From RFSX01 sp964495785 (GTDB taxonomy: Bacteria > Bacteroidota > Bacteroidia > Chitinophagales > Saprospiraceae): DNA of 27,594 nt. Shown in pieces: positions 1 to 8,340 of this stretch; the first letter of the stretch is position 1; the number at the start of each line of letters is the position of its first letter. The notes beneath the pieces are model-generated. The model was not told where the DNA came from. It did not search any database and worked only from the letters and a program-made list of their open reading frames with translations. Location of the stretch: positions 1 to 27,594 of the forward strand of contig CAZBXL010000052.1 of NCBI GenBank assembly GCA_964495785.1, given 5' to 3'. A program made the translations under genes and the position numbers.

Positions 1-34
1 AAAAAGACCCTAAGTATTTGATACTTAGAGTCTT
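1..34 (-). terminator. Rho-independent terminator of tRNA-Cys
   Basis: On the minus strand a 14-bp stem (plus-strand arms 4-17 and 21-34, one G-U wobble) closes over a 3-base CAA loop and is followed by a run of five Ts (positions 5 to 1). It begins 2 bases after the encoded CCA end of the tRNA-Cys gene, so it should end that transcript. The stem is long and nearly perfect, which makes this the clearest terminator in the window. Confidence 0.85.
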
Positions 35-35
35 C

Positions 36-109
36 TGGAGGTCGCGACCAGATTCGAACTGGTGTACGAGGTTTTGCAGACCTCTGCCTAGCCGCTCGGC
101 CACGCGACC
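36..109 (-). tRNA. tRNA-Cys (anticodon GCA), CCA encoded
   Basis: The minus strand folds into a full cloverleaf. The 7-bp acceptor stem GGTCGCG/CGCGACC pairs 109-103 with 46-40. The D arm is GCC...GGC. The anticodon arm is GAGGT-CTGCAAA-ACCTC, with anticodon GCA at 77-75. The variable loop has 4 bases, and the T arm ACCAG-TTCGAAT-CTGGT has the TTCGAAT loop. The discriminator base is T (U), the known identity element for cysteine tRNA. The terminal CCA is encoded in the DNA (38-36). A -7 element lies upstream and a terminator directly downstream, so the gene looks monocistronic. Confidence 0.97.
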
Positions 110-127
110 CTAATTAAATTAGGAATG

Positions 128-135
128 CAAATATA
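128..135 (-). promoter_or_regulatory. Bacteroidota -7 element for tRNA-Cys
   Basis: The minus strand reads TATATTTG here, an exact match to the Bacteroidota sigma factor -7 consensus TAnnTTTG. Its last G lies 19 bases before the first base of the tRNA, which leaves a 5' leader of about 15 nt for RNase P. A TTTTGG on the minus strand 15 bases further upstream (plus 149-154 region) could serve as the -33 box, but the spacing is shorter than usual. Confidence 0.6.
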
Positions 136-167
136 AATTAAAAATTATTCCAAAACTATGGATATGA

Positions 168-2480
168 CTATCTAACTAACAAAATCTTAGTTACAAAAGC
201 ATCTGGATCTCTAAAAGTATCTGTAGACGAACTAAAAACAAGGTATACTCCGGCAGATGCTACATTGCCATTCAGATCATTACCGTCCCATATCGCCTGT
301 CCTCCGAGAGCATCAGTTTTGAATACGAGCTGACCATCTATATCGATAATTCTGACCTCAGCATCACGGACTAAGCCCTTAATGGCTATAGGTCCTGCAT
401 ACTCTGGCCTTACAGGATTAGGGTACGCATACACTTGAGAGGCATGTCTTATGGTCGCTCCCGTAGTTTCTGTTTTGTAGGATTGAACACCCTTATTCGT
501 AGATATCACCATCTCTCCAGTATTAGGATTATAAGTAATGGCATTAATATCATTATCAAATAATGGACTATTATCTTCATTAAATCGAGCGATCTGATCT
601 TCACCATTAGGAGATTGTACAAAAATACCATTCCGAGTACCAAACCATTTTCTATTAGCCCCATCTACAGCGATAGCTTGTACGTCTTCTGTCTCTAGCA
701 ATCTTCCTAAATCTTCTCCTTCTAGAACCTTAGGTCTATTGCCCACACAAGAAGACTCTACTGCAGACAATCCACAATCAAAAGCGACGGCACCTACGGC
801 TGTTCCTACCCAGACAACACCATCAAGATCTTCTACGACAGAATTCACAAGACTTGATTGTAGTTCTGAATTATTAAGATTTATAAATCGTGAAGGCAGG
901 TCATCACTAGGGTCAGCAATACTATTTCCAGGATTCAATACCATAACCCCTCCTGTATTACCACCTATAACACACCATACATTACCTGACTCATCAACTA
1001 TAATGTCTGATGTCTTCTGATCAGAACTTACCTCAAAGCTATGCCATGTCCCTTCATCAGTTAACACAGCTATCGGCTTTTCTGCACCGAAGACACTTAT
1101 CCATAGGTTGTTATCTCTGTCAAATGTCAAGCCTGAGATCTTCACTCCAAGTGGGTTATCACCTATGGGTGGTCCTAATGCACCATCTGTATTAAAGGAA
1201 TTATATAAAATCTGCTCACCAGTCTCAAGATTCATTTCTATGAGGCCTTTCCAGAAGGTTCCTATATATAATAGTGGCTTTTGAGGATGCTTTTCTATTT
1301 GATAGTGTTGAATTAAGTCATTGTCATTATAGAAGTCATTATTATCTTGATTGATATTATTCCATTGCCCATCATCCAATATATAGATCCCTCGCCTCCC
1401 GAATAGATTGGCAAAATTTTCTGTTACTCCGCCTGATGCTATGTATACTATATCATTCTCTATTTCTATATCCGCGGCATCACTTCCGAATGGACCTCTG
1501 TATTGCCTTTGATTACATTCTCCGTCTTTTATAAATCTTACATTATCAAAATCATCAGCAAAGTAGACATCCCCACTTTCAGTTACAATGGCATCTCTCA
1601 ATCGACTCGTACATGTTGTTATTTCAACGATGAGTGCATTCTGGTCATCAAAAAACAAAAGGCTACTATTAGAACTCGAACCCCTAAGGCCAAGCATCCA
1701 TCCATCTGACGTCTCTTTAAGGACACTTACTTCACTACCTTGTGGAATTGTATAGACAGGAGAAAACATTCCGCCTATCTCAGTACTATAAATACTGTCT
1801 TGATCTGCGATATATATTCGGTCACTGATAATTGCTGTGGCCTCTGCAATATAGTTGTCTGGAAGACCATCTGTGAGCACCTGCCATGATGAAAATGCAT
1901 TTGGAAATTGTTCGTTAGCGTAATCAAGGATATAACTTGATGTCTCACTCTGCATGACTATATAATCGTCATTGCCAGAAATACTCTCTATGCGTATACT
2001 CGCATCGAGTGTAAATCCAAACTCTAAGTCAATCAGGTTATACTGCACAACACCAAAACCAGTTGCGAAGTAAGCCCATTCGCTATTCTGTACATATATA
2101 TCATTGATCTTCCGATCTATAAAATTTGTATTATCACTAATGTCGTATACTCCTATGACCTCATTGCTTCTTACTATATCTATGGCGCTATTATCATATG
2201 CGATAATTAGTTGATCATTAAATTTATCATACTCTATAGCGCTTATACCCGTCTCCGATAAGCCCTCTACTTTCGATATGTACTCTATTGATTGATCATC
2301 TTTATCAATTGTAAATATTGACAAGTCTGTTGCATATATAATTTTGGTGTCGCTTTGTGTGACATACTTAGCATCTTTGTGAGGGAGATAAGATTTCCAT
2401 TGTCCTATAGCAATATCACTTTGGGCAGTAATTATTGAGTTGAACGAAATAAATATTAAAAGAAGGAGAGCTTTATTCAT
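168..2480 (-). CDS. porZ: Type IX secretion system protein PorZ
   Basis: A 770-residue secreted protein. It has an N-terminal signal peptide (residues 1-19, cleavage after ITAQ), then repeated beta-propeller blades over about residues 25-670, then a T9SS C-terminal domain (681-770). That domain starts with YAYPNPV, has WDGNDLNG and GVYLV in the middle, and ends in KILLVR. PorZ of Porphyromonas gingivalis has this layout (two seven-bladed propellers plus a CTD); it works at the cell surface with the sortase PorU in attaching cargo to anionic lipopolysaccharide. The opening sequence IGQWKSYLPHKDA is typical of PorZ rather than of two-component regulator propellers. The gene follows nadD by 42 bases and is probably the last gene of the dnaN-nadD-porZ run. 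PorZ is the best fit; a PorZ paralogue is possible. Confidence 0.85.
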   Translation of the reverse strand: MNKALLLLIFISFNSIITAQSDIAIGQWKSYLPHKDAKYVTQSDTKIIYATDLSIFTIDKDDQSIEYISKVEGLSETGISAIEYDKFNDQLIIAYDNSAIDIVRSNEVIGVYDISDNTNFIDRKINDIYVQNSEWAYFATGFGVVQYNLIDLEFGFTLDASIRIESISGNDDYIVMQSETSSYILDYANEQFPNAFSSWQVLTDGLPDNYIAEATAIISDRIYIADQDSIYSTEIGGMFSPVYTIPQGSEVSVLKETSDGWMLGLRGSSSNSSLLFFDDQNALIVEITTCTSRLRDAIVTESGDVYFADDFDNVRFIKDGECNQRQYRGPFGSDAADIEIENDIVYIASGGVTENFANLFGRRGIYILDDGQWNNINQDNNDFYNDNDLIQHYQIEKHPQKPLLYIGTFWKGLIEMNLETGEQILYNSFNTDGALGPPIGDNPLGVKISGLTFDRDNNLWISVFGAEKPIAVLTDEGTWHSFEVSSDQKTSDIIVDESGNVWCVIGGNTGGVMVLNPGNSIADPSDDLPSRFINLNNSELQSSLVNSVVEDLDGVVWVGTAVGAVAFDCGLSAVESSCVGNRPKVLEGEDLGRLLETEDVQAIAVDGANRKWFGTRNGIFVQSPNGEDQIARFNEDNSPLFDNDINAITYNPNTGEMVISTNKGVQSYKTETTGATIRHASQVYAYPNPVRPEYAGPIAIKGLVRDAEVRIIDIDGQLVFKTDALGGQAIWDGNDLNGNVASAGVYLVFSSSTDTFRDPDAFVTKILLVR

Positions 2481-2522
2481 TTATATAAATATAATGATTA
2501 ACAAACGATTCCTAAAGGTACT

Positions 2523-3110
2523 TTATTGACTCTTAGGATGAGTATATGTTCTTATACTCATAACACTATCGTATATACTGTCGGGTACCAGATATCTAAT
2601 AGATCTCTGAGACTCTATTTCTGACCTGATGTAAGAGGAGGATATATTCAACATCGGTGCATCGAATATCTGAATGTTTGGATGAGAAGCGATCTCAGGC
2701 ACCTCATGTGTAGGCCGCTTGTAGACGAGTATCTTATGCCTTTCTAAAAGTAGCTCATAATTTTTCCACTTATGAAAACTGTAAAGATTGTCTCCTCCCA
2801 TGATAAGACTAAAGGTATGGTGAGGATACTTCTCATTAAGATAAGTCAATGTATCGATTGTATAAGATGGTACAGGTAGATTAAATTCTATATCAGATGC
2901 TGCTATGTGATCATTCTCTCCGATCGCAGTTTTTATAAGATTTAATCTATCGTAGTTATTGGCTAAGGTCTTTTTTTCTTTGTGTGGATTATGTGGTGAG
3001 ACGACCATCCATAACTTATCTATATCCGCATGAGTAATCATGTAATTAGCTATAATCATATGACCTACATGAACTGGATTAAAAGATCCAAAAAACAATC
3101 CTATTCTCAT
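2523..3110 (-). CDS. nadD: Nicotinate-nucleotide adenylyltransferase
   Basis: A 195-residue cytosolic enzyme that joins ATP and nicotinate mononucleotide to make deamido-NAD, shared by the de novo and salvage routes to NAD. The nucleotidyltransferase signature GSFNPVHVGH is at residues 8-17 (the HxGH pair H14 and H17 binds ATP phosphates). The second motif, ISSSYIR, is at 156-162, where S/R contact the triphosphate. The length is normal for NadD. The start ATG lies 21 bases after the dnaN stop, so the two genes are probably co-transcribed. Coenzyme A enzyme CoaD shares the fold, but the GSFNP and ISSSxIR forms and the length favour NadD. Confidence 0.95.
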   Translation of the reverse strand: MRIGLFFGSFNPVHVGHMIIANYMITHADIDKLWMVVSPHNPHKEKKTLANNYDRLNLIKTAIGENDHIAASDIEFNLPVPSYTIDTLTYLNEKYPHHTFSLIMGGDNLYSFHKWKNYELLLERHKILVYKRPTHEVPEIASHPNIQIFDAPMLNISSSYIRSEIESQRSIRYLVPDSIYDSVMSIRTYTHPKSQ

Positions 3111-3131
3111 AAGGACTTAATTATATACCGA

Positions 3132-4253
3132 TTAATGATTCATCATCACAGGCATCAATAGCATGACAAGTTTCTCTTGATCATCTTGAGTTGCTGGGTA
3201 GAGAATTCCCGCTTTATTTGGTGTAGATAATTCTAAGATAACTTCATCAGAAGATATTACTCCTAACATGTCACTTAAGAACTTAGCATTGAATCCTATG
3301 GTGATAGGATCACCCTCATACTTACAACTGACTTCTTCTGTGGCTTCATTAGAGAAGTCAAGATCCTGAGCCATTATGGTCAATACATTATTGTCCATTG
3401 TAAAATTGGCTTGGTTAGTTGTCTTACTTGAGTATATCACCAATCGTCTCAGTGAGTTTACAAAGTCTGTTCTATTAAGTGTTACTACTTTATCATTATT
3501 GACGGGGATGACAGCATCGTAGTCTGGAAACTTAGCATCTATTAATCTGCTGATTACAAGTGTTTCTCCTATTCTAAAAAAGACATTTTTGTTGTTAAAA
3601 GAAATTTGGCATTTCTCCTCATCACTTATGCTCAATGCATTTTTAAATACATTTAAGCCCTTCTTAGGCATCACGATTGACTCAGTGACATCACTTGTGA
3701 TACCACCTACTGTATACTTGACAAGCTTGTGAGCATCTGTAGCAACGAATATGACTTTATTAAAATCTAAGTGCATAAGTACACCCATCATCGCTAATCT
3801 CAACTCGTCATTACTTGCTGCAAATATTGTGTTGTTAATAGCCTTAGTAAGCACATCTGATTCTAACTCTATCTCATGAGCATTTTCTTCTATAGGCGTA
3901 TCTGGATAATCATCTGGGCTATCGCCAGAGAGTTTATACTCACCATATGCTGATACTAAAGTAATCGCATAATTATCAGCATTCATCTGAAACTTAATGG
4001 GATGATCTGGTAGTGCTTTAAGCGTGTCTAGCAATATTCTTGCTGGTACAGCTACTCTTCCGTCTTCAGAACCCGCTACTGTCAGCGACGATATAATTGT
4101 CACCTCAAGATTAGTAGCAGAGATCGTCAGCTCATTCTTAGTCAGCTCGAATAAAAAATCTTCAAGAATAGGCATTACTGGATTAGATCCTATGGCACCA
4201 CCTGCTACTTGTAGTTTTCTAAGTAATTCGCTGGATGAAATTTCAAATATCAT
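3132..4253 (-). CDS. dnaN: DNA polymerase III beta subunit (sliding clamp)
   Basis: A 373-residue protein, full length for the beta clamp, with its three repeated clamp domains: about 1-120, 128-245 and 246-373. It forms the ring that holds replicative polymerase and other partners on DNA. Typical stretches are MPILEDFLFEL near residue 27, SGDSPDDYPDTP in domain 1, and FPDYDAVIP near 245. The C-terminus VMLLMPVMMNH is the Bacteroidota version of the usual MPMR-type end, which lines the partner-binding pocket. dnaN is not beside dnaA here, which is common in this phylum. It heads a minus-strand run with nadD and porZ and diverges from the M16 gene at 4386. Confidence 0.97.
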   Translation of the reverse strand: MIFEISSSELLRKLQVAGGAIGSNPVMPILEDFLFELTKNELTISATNLEVTIISSLTVAGSEDGRVAVPARILLDTLKALPDHPIKFQMNADNYAITLVSAYGEYKLSGDSPDDYPDTPIEENAHEIELESDVLTKAINNTIFAASNDELRLAMMGVLMHLDFNKVIFVATDAHKLVKYTVGGITSDVTESIVMPKKGLNVFKNALSISDEEKCQISFNNKNVFFRIGETLVISRLIDAKFPDYDAVIPVNNDKVVTLNRTDFVNSLRRLVIYSSKTTNQANFTMDNNVLTIMAQDLDFSNEATEEVSCKYEGDPITIGFNAKFLSDMLGVISSDEVILELSTPNKAGILYPATQDDQEKLVMLLMPVMMNH

Positions 4254-4293
4254 CTCTTAATTATCGTTTAAATTTGCTAAGATTATAAAGATA

Positions 4294-4301
4294 CAAAGTT
4301 A
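4294..4301 (-). promoter_or_regulatory. -7 element for dnaN
   Basis: The minus strand reads TAACTTTG, an exact TAnnTTTG match, with the final G 41 bases before the dnaN ATG. This predicts a transcript start near 4290 and a leader of about 36 nt. No clear TTG box is seen at the expected distance; that stretch instead holds the inverted repeats at 4304-4324. Confidence 0.5.
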
Positions 4302-4303
4302 AG

Positions 4304-4324
4304 CTAAGACTTAGGAAAACCTAA
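4304..4324. repeat. Nested inverted repeats in the dnaN/M16 divergent region
   Basis: CTAAG-A-CTTAG (4304-4314) is a perfect palindrome around one base. The overlapping TTAGG-AAAA-CCTAA (4311-4324) is a second perfect inverted repeat sharing the same half-site. Together they give three CTAAG/CCTAA half-sites between the dnaN -7 element and its expected -33 region. This could be a protein binding site acting on dnaN, or chance in AT-rich DNA. Confidence 0.35.
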
Positions 4325-4385
4325 ATTTTATACATCATATAAAAGTCAAGCAAATATTCTTCAACTTTGATGAGCATAGGATACA

Positions 4386-5663
4386 ATGATTAATAGGAAA
4401 AAAGGACCTCAGATACATACGGATTTTGATTTATCTATAGAAAATGTAGAAAAGACAATTCTCCCTAATGGCATCACTTTAGTAGAATTAAATGCTGGTA
4501 CTCAGGATATTATAAAGATCGAAATGGTTCTAAGATGCGGCCGTATCAATGAGTCTAAGATAGGTGCTTCTAAAGCTGCCATCCTACTTATGCAAGAAGG
4601 TTCTATAACTAAGAGTGCCATGGAACTCGCCGAAATATATGACTATTATGGTGCATCAGTAAAACTAACACCTGGCATGGAAGTCTCTTCTATGAACCTG
4701 GTGTGCATGACAAAGTTTTTTAAAAAGCTGTGGCCTACATGGTTAGAAATGATCCTCAATCCCGCTTACTCTGAAGAAGAAGTCAATAAATTTAAAACCA
4801 TAAGAAGTCAAAAACTTAAAAATCAACTCTCTAAAAACGAAATTATATCCTACCGTCTTATCTCAGAGAACATTTTCGGTAGCGACCACCCTTACGGATA
4901 TAATACTGAACCAGAACATATACTCTCGCTCGATAGACAGGATATAGTTGATTATTATGAAAAGGAAGTCACTTTTGACAATGCCATCGTTGTCGTCAGT
5001 GGTAAATTCAATTCTGACATCAGAGACCAGATTATCGAGTCTATAGGATCTATAAAAAAAGCCTGTAATCAATCGGTACCTCAATTTAACCACAACGTGC
5101 CTTCAGCTACTAAGCTTAACATACCGACAGAAAACGAACTACAAGCCTCTATTAAGATAGGCTGCTCACTATTTAGTAGATCTGATCCAGACTACACTGC
5201 TTTTAATTTTGTCAATACCATACTGGGCGGATACTTTGGATCTCGTCTCATGACTAATATAAGAGAAGAAAAAGGATACACCTATGGAATATATTCTATG
5301 TTAGACTGCTGGAATCATGGAGGCTTCTTTTATATCTCTTCTGATGTAGGCAGTGATCTGATCGAACCTACTATAGATGAGATACATAAGGAAATCGATA
5401 TCCTAAAAACAGAACCTGTAGACGACAAGGAATTAAACATGGTCAAAAATTATATTCTCGGTCAGTCTCTTAATCTCATAGATGGGCCATTCGCGACAGC
5501 TCAATTGATCAAAAGTCTTTATATAAAAAATCTTGACGCTGAGGATTTTCAAAAGAATATCAACACAATCAAAAATATGACTTCTCAGACTATAATTAAT
5601 TTGGCTAATAAATATCTCGACATTAGTCAGTTTAGCTACGTTATAGTTGGTGGTATTAAATGA
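4386..5663 (+). CDS. M16 family peptidase-like protein lacking the zinc motif
   Basis: A 425-residue protein of the M16 (pitrilysin/processing peptidase) family with the two-lobe layout of one M16 half. The N-terminal part has LPNGITLVELN. The region that should carry HxxEH reads IGASKAAILLMQEGS (59-73); the first His is K63, the Glu is I66 and the second His is L67, so zinc binding is lost. The C-terminal lobe keeps the family's substrate-contact motif GSRLMTNIREEKGYTYG (about 283-299). Such inactive halves normally pair with an active M16 subunit, often encoded next door, but none is nearby. No signal peptide is seen, so it may be cytoplasmic. A near-match -7 element (CAACTTTG, 4362-4369) lies 16 bases before the ATG. 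The gene stands alone between dnaN and mreB. Confidence 0.85.
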   Translation: MINRKKGPQIHTDFDLSIENVEKTILPNGITLVELNAGTQDIIKIEMVLRCGRINESKIGASKAAILLMQEGSITKSAMELAEIYDYYGASVKLTPGMEVSSMNLVCMTKFFKKLWPTWLEMILNPAYSEEEVNKFKTIRSQKLKNQLSKNEIISYRLISENIFGSDHPYGYNTEPEHILSLDRQDIVDYYEKEVTFDNAIVVVSGKFNSDIRDQIIESIGSIKKACNQSVPQFNHNVPSATKLNIPTENELQASIKIGCSLFSRSDPDYTAFNFVNTILGGYFGSRLMTNIREEKGYTYGIYSMLDCWNHGGFFYISSDVGSDLIEPTIDEIHKEIDILKTEPVDDKELNMVKNYILGQSLNLIDGPFATAQLIKSLYIKNLDAEDFQKNINTIKNMTSQTIINLANKYLDISQFSYVIVGGIK

Positions 5664-5684
5664 TAATTGCGTAATATTACACTC

Positions 5685-5700
5685 TCAGCGACTTAGCTGA
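5685..5700. repeat. Short inverted repeat between M16 gene and mreB
   Basis: TCAGC and GCTGA flank a 6-base spacer 22 bases after the M16 stop codon. No T run follows on the plus strand, so it is at best a weak terminator of the M16 transcript. The rest of this 160-base gap must hold the mreB promoter, where only an imperfect element (TA-N3-TTTG, 5777-5785) is visible. Confidence 0.25.
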
Positions 5701-5823
5701 ATTAAGAAATACCTGTCGTTTTATATTTTAATCCATCTGCAATATTATCTACCCAAGAGATACCAAAATTTAGGTATAGTATTTGAATATTGTATTCTTT
5801 TAAGAGCCGAACATCTATTATAA

Positions 5824-6855
5824 ATGGGACTTTTTAGTTTTTTCAGACAAGAATTAGCAGTTGATCTAGGGACAGCTAACACACTGATCGTACAGAATGG
5901 TAAGGTCGTTATAGACCAACCTTCTATAGTGGCTCTTAATAGAGTTACGGGTGAAGTCATTGCTGTAGGAGAAAAAGCTATGCAGATGCACGAGAAGACT
6001 CATAGTAATCTCGTCACTATCAGACCATTGAAAGATGGAGTTATCGCTGACTTCCAAGCCGCAGAAAGCCTTATACATGGATTGATAGAAATGATCGGTG
6101 AGAAGAGAAAGTTCTTTTCTCATCTGAAGATGGTAATATGTATACCCTCAGGAATTACAGAAGTAGAGAAACGTGCCGTATTTGATTCTGCTGATCATGT
6201 AGATTCTAAAGAGACATACTTAATTCATGAGCCTATGGCAGCAGCATTAGGGATTGGCCTCGATGTACAAGCTCCTCAAGGTAACATGATTATCGATATA
6301 GGAGGTGGAACTACAGAGATTGCTGTAGTAGCATTATCAGGTATTGTAACTGATCAATCAATAAGAACTGCAGGAGACGAGTTTACTCAGGACATCATAG
6401 ATTTCATGAAGCGTAAGCATAACCTTCTCATCGGAGAACGTACTGCTGAAGAACTTAAAATAAGAGTAGGTTCTGCAATAGAAAATTTACTCGATCCGCC
6501 AGATCCTATAGGTATCAATGGTAGAGACCTTCTTACAGGTATTCCTAAACAAGTGATGACCGACTATCTTGAAGTGGCAGAATCTTTAGATAAGTCCATA
6601 GCAAAAATAGAAGAGGCTGTACTTAAAGCACTGGAGGATACACCGCCAGAACTTGCAGCAGATATCTATCGTAATGGTATCTATCTCACAGGAGGAGGAG
6701 CACTGCTCAGAGGACTCGACGAGAGGCTAGCCAAAAAAACAAAACTAAATGTACATGTCGCTGATGATCCATTAAAGGCCGTTGTCAGAGGTACTGGATT
6801 AGCACTGAAGAATACAAGTCAATACCCATTCCTCATGGATAGACAAAGTCTGTAA
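5824..6855 (+). CDS. mreB: Rod shape-determining protein MreB
   Basis: A 343-residue actin homologue that polymerises under the inner membrane and guides sidewall peptidoglycan synthesis by the MreCD-PBP2-RodA complex. The N-terminal MGLFSFFRQE is short and amphipathic, as in membrane-binding MreB. The first phosphate loop is DLGTANT (14-20), the second is IDIGGGTTEIAV near 158-169, and the adenosine-binding motif TGGGALLRGLD is near 289-299. The length is normal. It sits 129 bases upstream of mreC, and an exact -7 element lies in that gap, so mreB may be transcribed apart from the rest of the cluster. Assignment is secure. Confidence 0.97.
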   Translation: MGLFSFFRQELAVDLGTANTLIVQNGKVVIDQPSIVALNRVTGEVIAVGEKAMQMHEKTHSNLVTIRPLKDGVIADFQAAESLIHGLIEMIGEKRKFFSHLKMVICIPSGITEVEKRAVFDSADHVDSKETYLIHEPMAAALGIGLDVQAPQGNMIIDIGGGTTEIAVVALSGIVTDQSIRTAGDEFTQDIIDFMKRKHNLLIGERTAEELKIRVGSAIENLLDPPDPIGINGRDLLTGIPKQVMTDYLEVAESLDKSIAKIEEAVLKALEDTPPELAADIYRNGIYLTGGGALLRGLDERLAKKTKLNVHVADDPLKAVVRGTGLALKNTSQYPFLMDRQSL

Positions 6856-6961
6856 TATTAAGTTTTAAAATAGCTGAGGGCTACACGATATTCTTGTATA
6901 GATTGAACTTACTGATAGAGATAAATCCAATACAGGTTCTTATATTTTTTTATCAATCTGA

Positions 6962-6969
6962 TATATTTG
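6962..6969 (+). promoter_or_regulatory. -7 element for the mreC operon
   Basis: TATATTTG matches TAnnTTTG exactly, and its last G lies 15 bases before the mreC ATG. This predicts a start near 6973-6974 and a very short leader of about 11 nt. The -33 region has no clear TTG, only a T-rich tract (6944-6951). Confidence 0.5.
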
Positions 6970-6984
6970 CATTAAATACAGATT

Positions 6985-7812
6985 ATGCGTAATATAATTT
7001 CTCTCTTCATCAGATATAGCGCATTTATCGTATTTCTTTTTCTTGAGTGTTTTTCCTTCTATCTCATCATCAACTATAATAAAAGTCAAAAAGAAATCTG
7101 GGCCAATTCTTCTAATAGATTTACCGGAGGGGTCAATTCTTACATGCAAGGTATAGAAGACTTTTTTGCATTACAGAATAGAAATGATTCTCTACTGATA
7201 GAAAATGCTAAACTCTTAGAGACAATAATAAACTATAGGATCAATTCTAAAGATAACAGTTTTCAGGCTTTCGAAGAATCTGATAGCACTTCTACATATG
7301 ACCTCATCCCAACAAGGATATGTAGCAAAACTATTAATCTCAGGAATAACTTTATGACCTTATGTAAAGGTCGTAAAGATAGTATAAGAGTAGGGATGGG
7401 TGTACTTACAGAAAATGGTATCGCCGGTATTGTCAGTCAAGTCTCGGAAGATTTCAGTACAGTACTCATGATATTGAATAGCGAAAGCAGAACCAGTGTT
7501 AAGATTAAGAACAAAAATTACTTTGGTAATTTGTTATGGCGTCAATCTAATCCTCGTATTATGACACTTACAGATGTCCCTAAGCATGCAGAAATCATCA
7601 AAGGTGACTCCGTAGTGACGAGTGGGTTTTCTATATCTTATCCTCAAGATATTTATATAGGCAGTATCACAGATTATACTATACAAGATGGCGGTAATAG
7701 TTATAACATTGATGTAGAACTTGCTACAGACTTATCTCAATCTGATTATGTATATGTCGTTTCTTATAAACATGCTGATCAGAAAAAACAACTTATAGAA
7801 ACTGATGAATAG
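6985..7812 (+). CDS. mreC: Rod shape-determining protein MreC
   Basis: A 275-residue periplasmic protein anchored by one N-terminal membrane segment (about 10-31), then a coiled-coil stretch (about 55-85) and a beta-rich domain to the end. MreC links cytoplasmic MreB to the PBP2/RodA synthase and activates PBP2. The diagnostic stretch GVLTENGIAGIVSQVSEDFS (about 143-162) is the conserved MreC core, and DSVVTSGFSISYPQDIYIG is the usual second conserved block. The stop codon overlaps the mreD start by 8 bases, a sign of coupled translation. Confidence 0.95.
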   Translation: MRNIISLFIRYSAFIVFLFLECFSFYLIINYNKSQKEIWANSSNRFTGGVNSYMQGIEDFFALQNRNDSLLIENAKLLETIINYRINSKDNSFQAFEESDSTSTYDLIPTRICSKTINLRNNFMTLCKGRKDSIRVGMGVLTENGIAGIVSQVSEDFSTVLMILNSESRTSVKIKNKNYFGNLLWRQSNPRIMTLTDVPKHAEIIKGDSVVTSGFSISYPQDIYIGSITDYTIQDGGNSYNIDVELATDLSQSDYVYVVSYKHADQKKQLIETDE

Positions 7813-8323
7813 TCTGTGGCAAAGAAATATCATAAGAGGCATATTTATATTAGCCTTGCAATTGCTCCTTCTTAAAAGAATTGACATCACATTTGGTGAC
7901 TTCAATTACATTCACTTTACAGTATATAGCATAATTATCGTTCTACTCCCCTATCAGATGAGCCGGACAGGTTTAGTTCTTATAGGATTCTGTTTAGGAC
8001 TTATTGTTGATATTTTCTATGACTCATTGGGAGTACATGCCGCTGCGACAACCTTTATCTCATATGCTCGATTCTATGTGCTAAACCTAATAGCTCCTAC
8101 AGAAGGATATAGCAAGGGAGGACTCACCGCTTATAATTATGGACTTCCATGGTTTCTGACTTTTCTTAGCATAATGGTGTTGATGCATTTGGTAACCTTA
8201 TATAGTATAGAGGCGTTTTCTTTTGTGTACTTAAAGGAAATAATATTACGTTCTGTATTTAGTTTTATAGCATCATGGTCGTTTATTACAATTGGTATAC
8301 TCATTTTTAATCCTAAATATTAA
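7805..8323 (+). CDS. mreD: Rod shape-determining protein MreD
   Basis: A 172-residue integral membrane protein with about five hydrophobic segments and a strongly hydrophobic profile throughout. MreD is part of the elongation complex beside MreC and PBP2 and is weakly conserved in sequence. The stretch LIGFCLGLIVDIFYDSLGVH (about 59-78) carries the family's conserved G-x-x-x-D-x-x-x-x-x-x-G pattern. Identification rests on this motif plus position: its ATG overlaps the end of mreC and mrdA follows after 17 bases. Confidence 0.93.
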   Translation: MNSLWQRNIIRGIFILALQLLLLKRIDITFGDFNYIHFTVYSIIIVLLPYQMSRTGLVLIGFCLGLIVDIFYDSLGVHAAATTFISYARFYVLNLIAPTEGYSKGGLTAYNYGLPWFLTFLSIMVLMHLVTLYSIEAFSFVYLKEIILRSVFSFIASWSFITIGILIFNPKY

Positions 8324-8340
8324 TGATTGCGTTTTAGATT

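Noticed and set aside
5777..5785. TA-N3-TTTG as a -7 element for mreB
   Set aside because: One base longer than the TAnnTTTG consensus and no -33 box; too weak to list as a promoter.
5744..6123. Minus-strand open frames of 71 and 85 residues overlapping mreB and its upstream gap
   Set aside because: They lie opposite mreB, show no recognisable family and have no promoter; mreB explains the coding signal.
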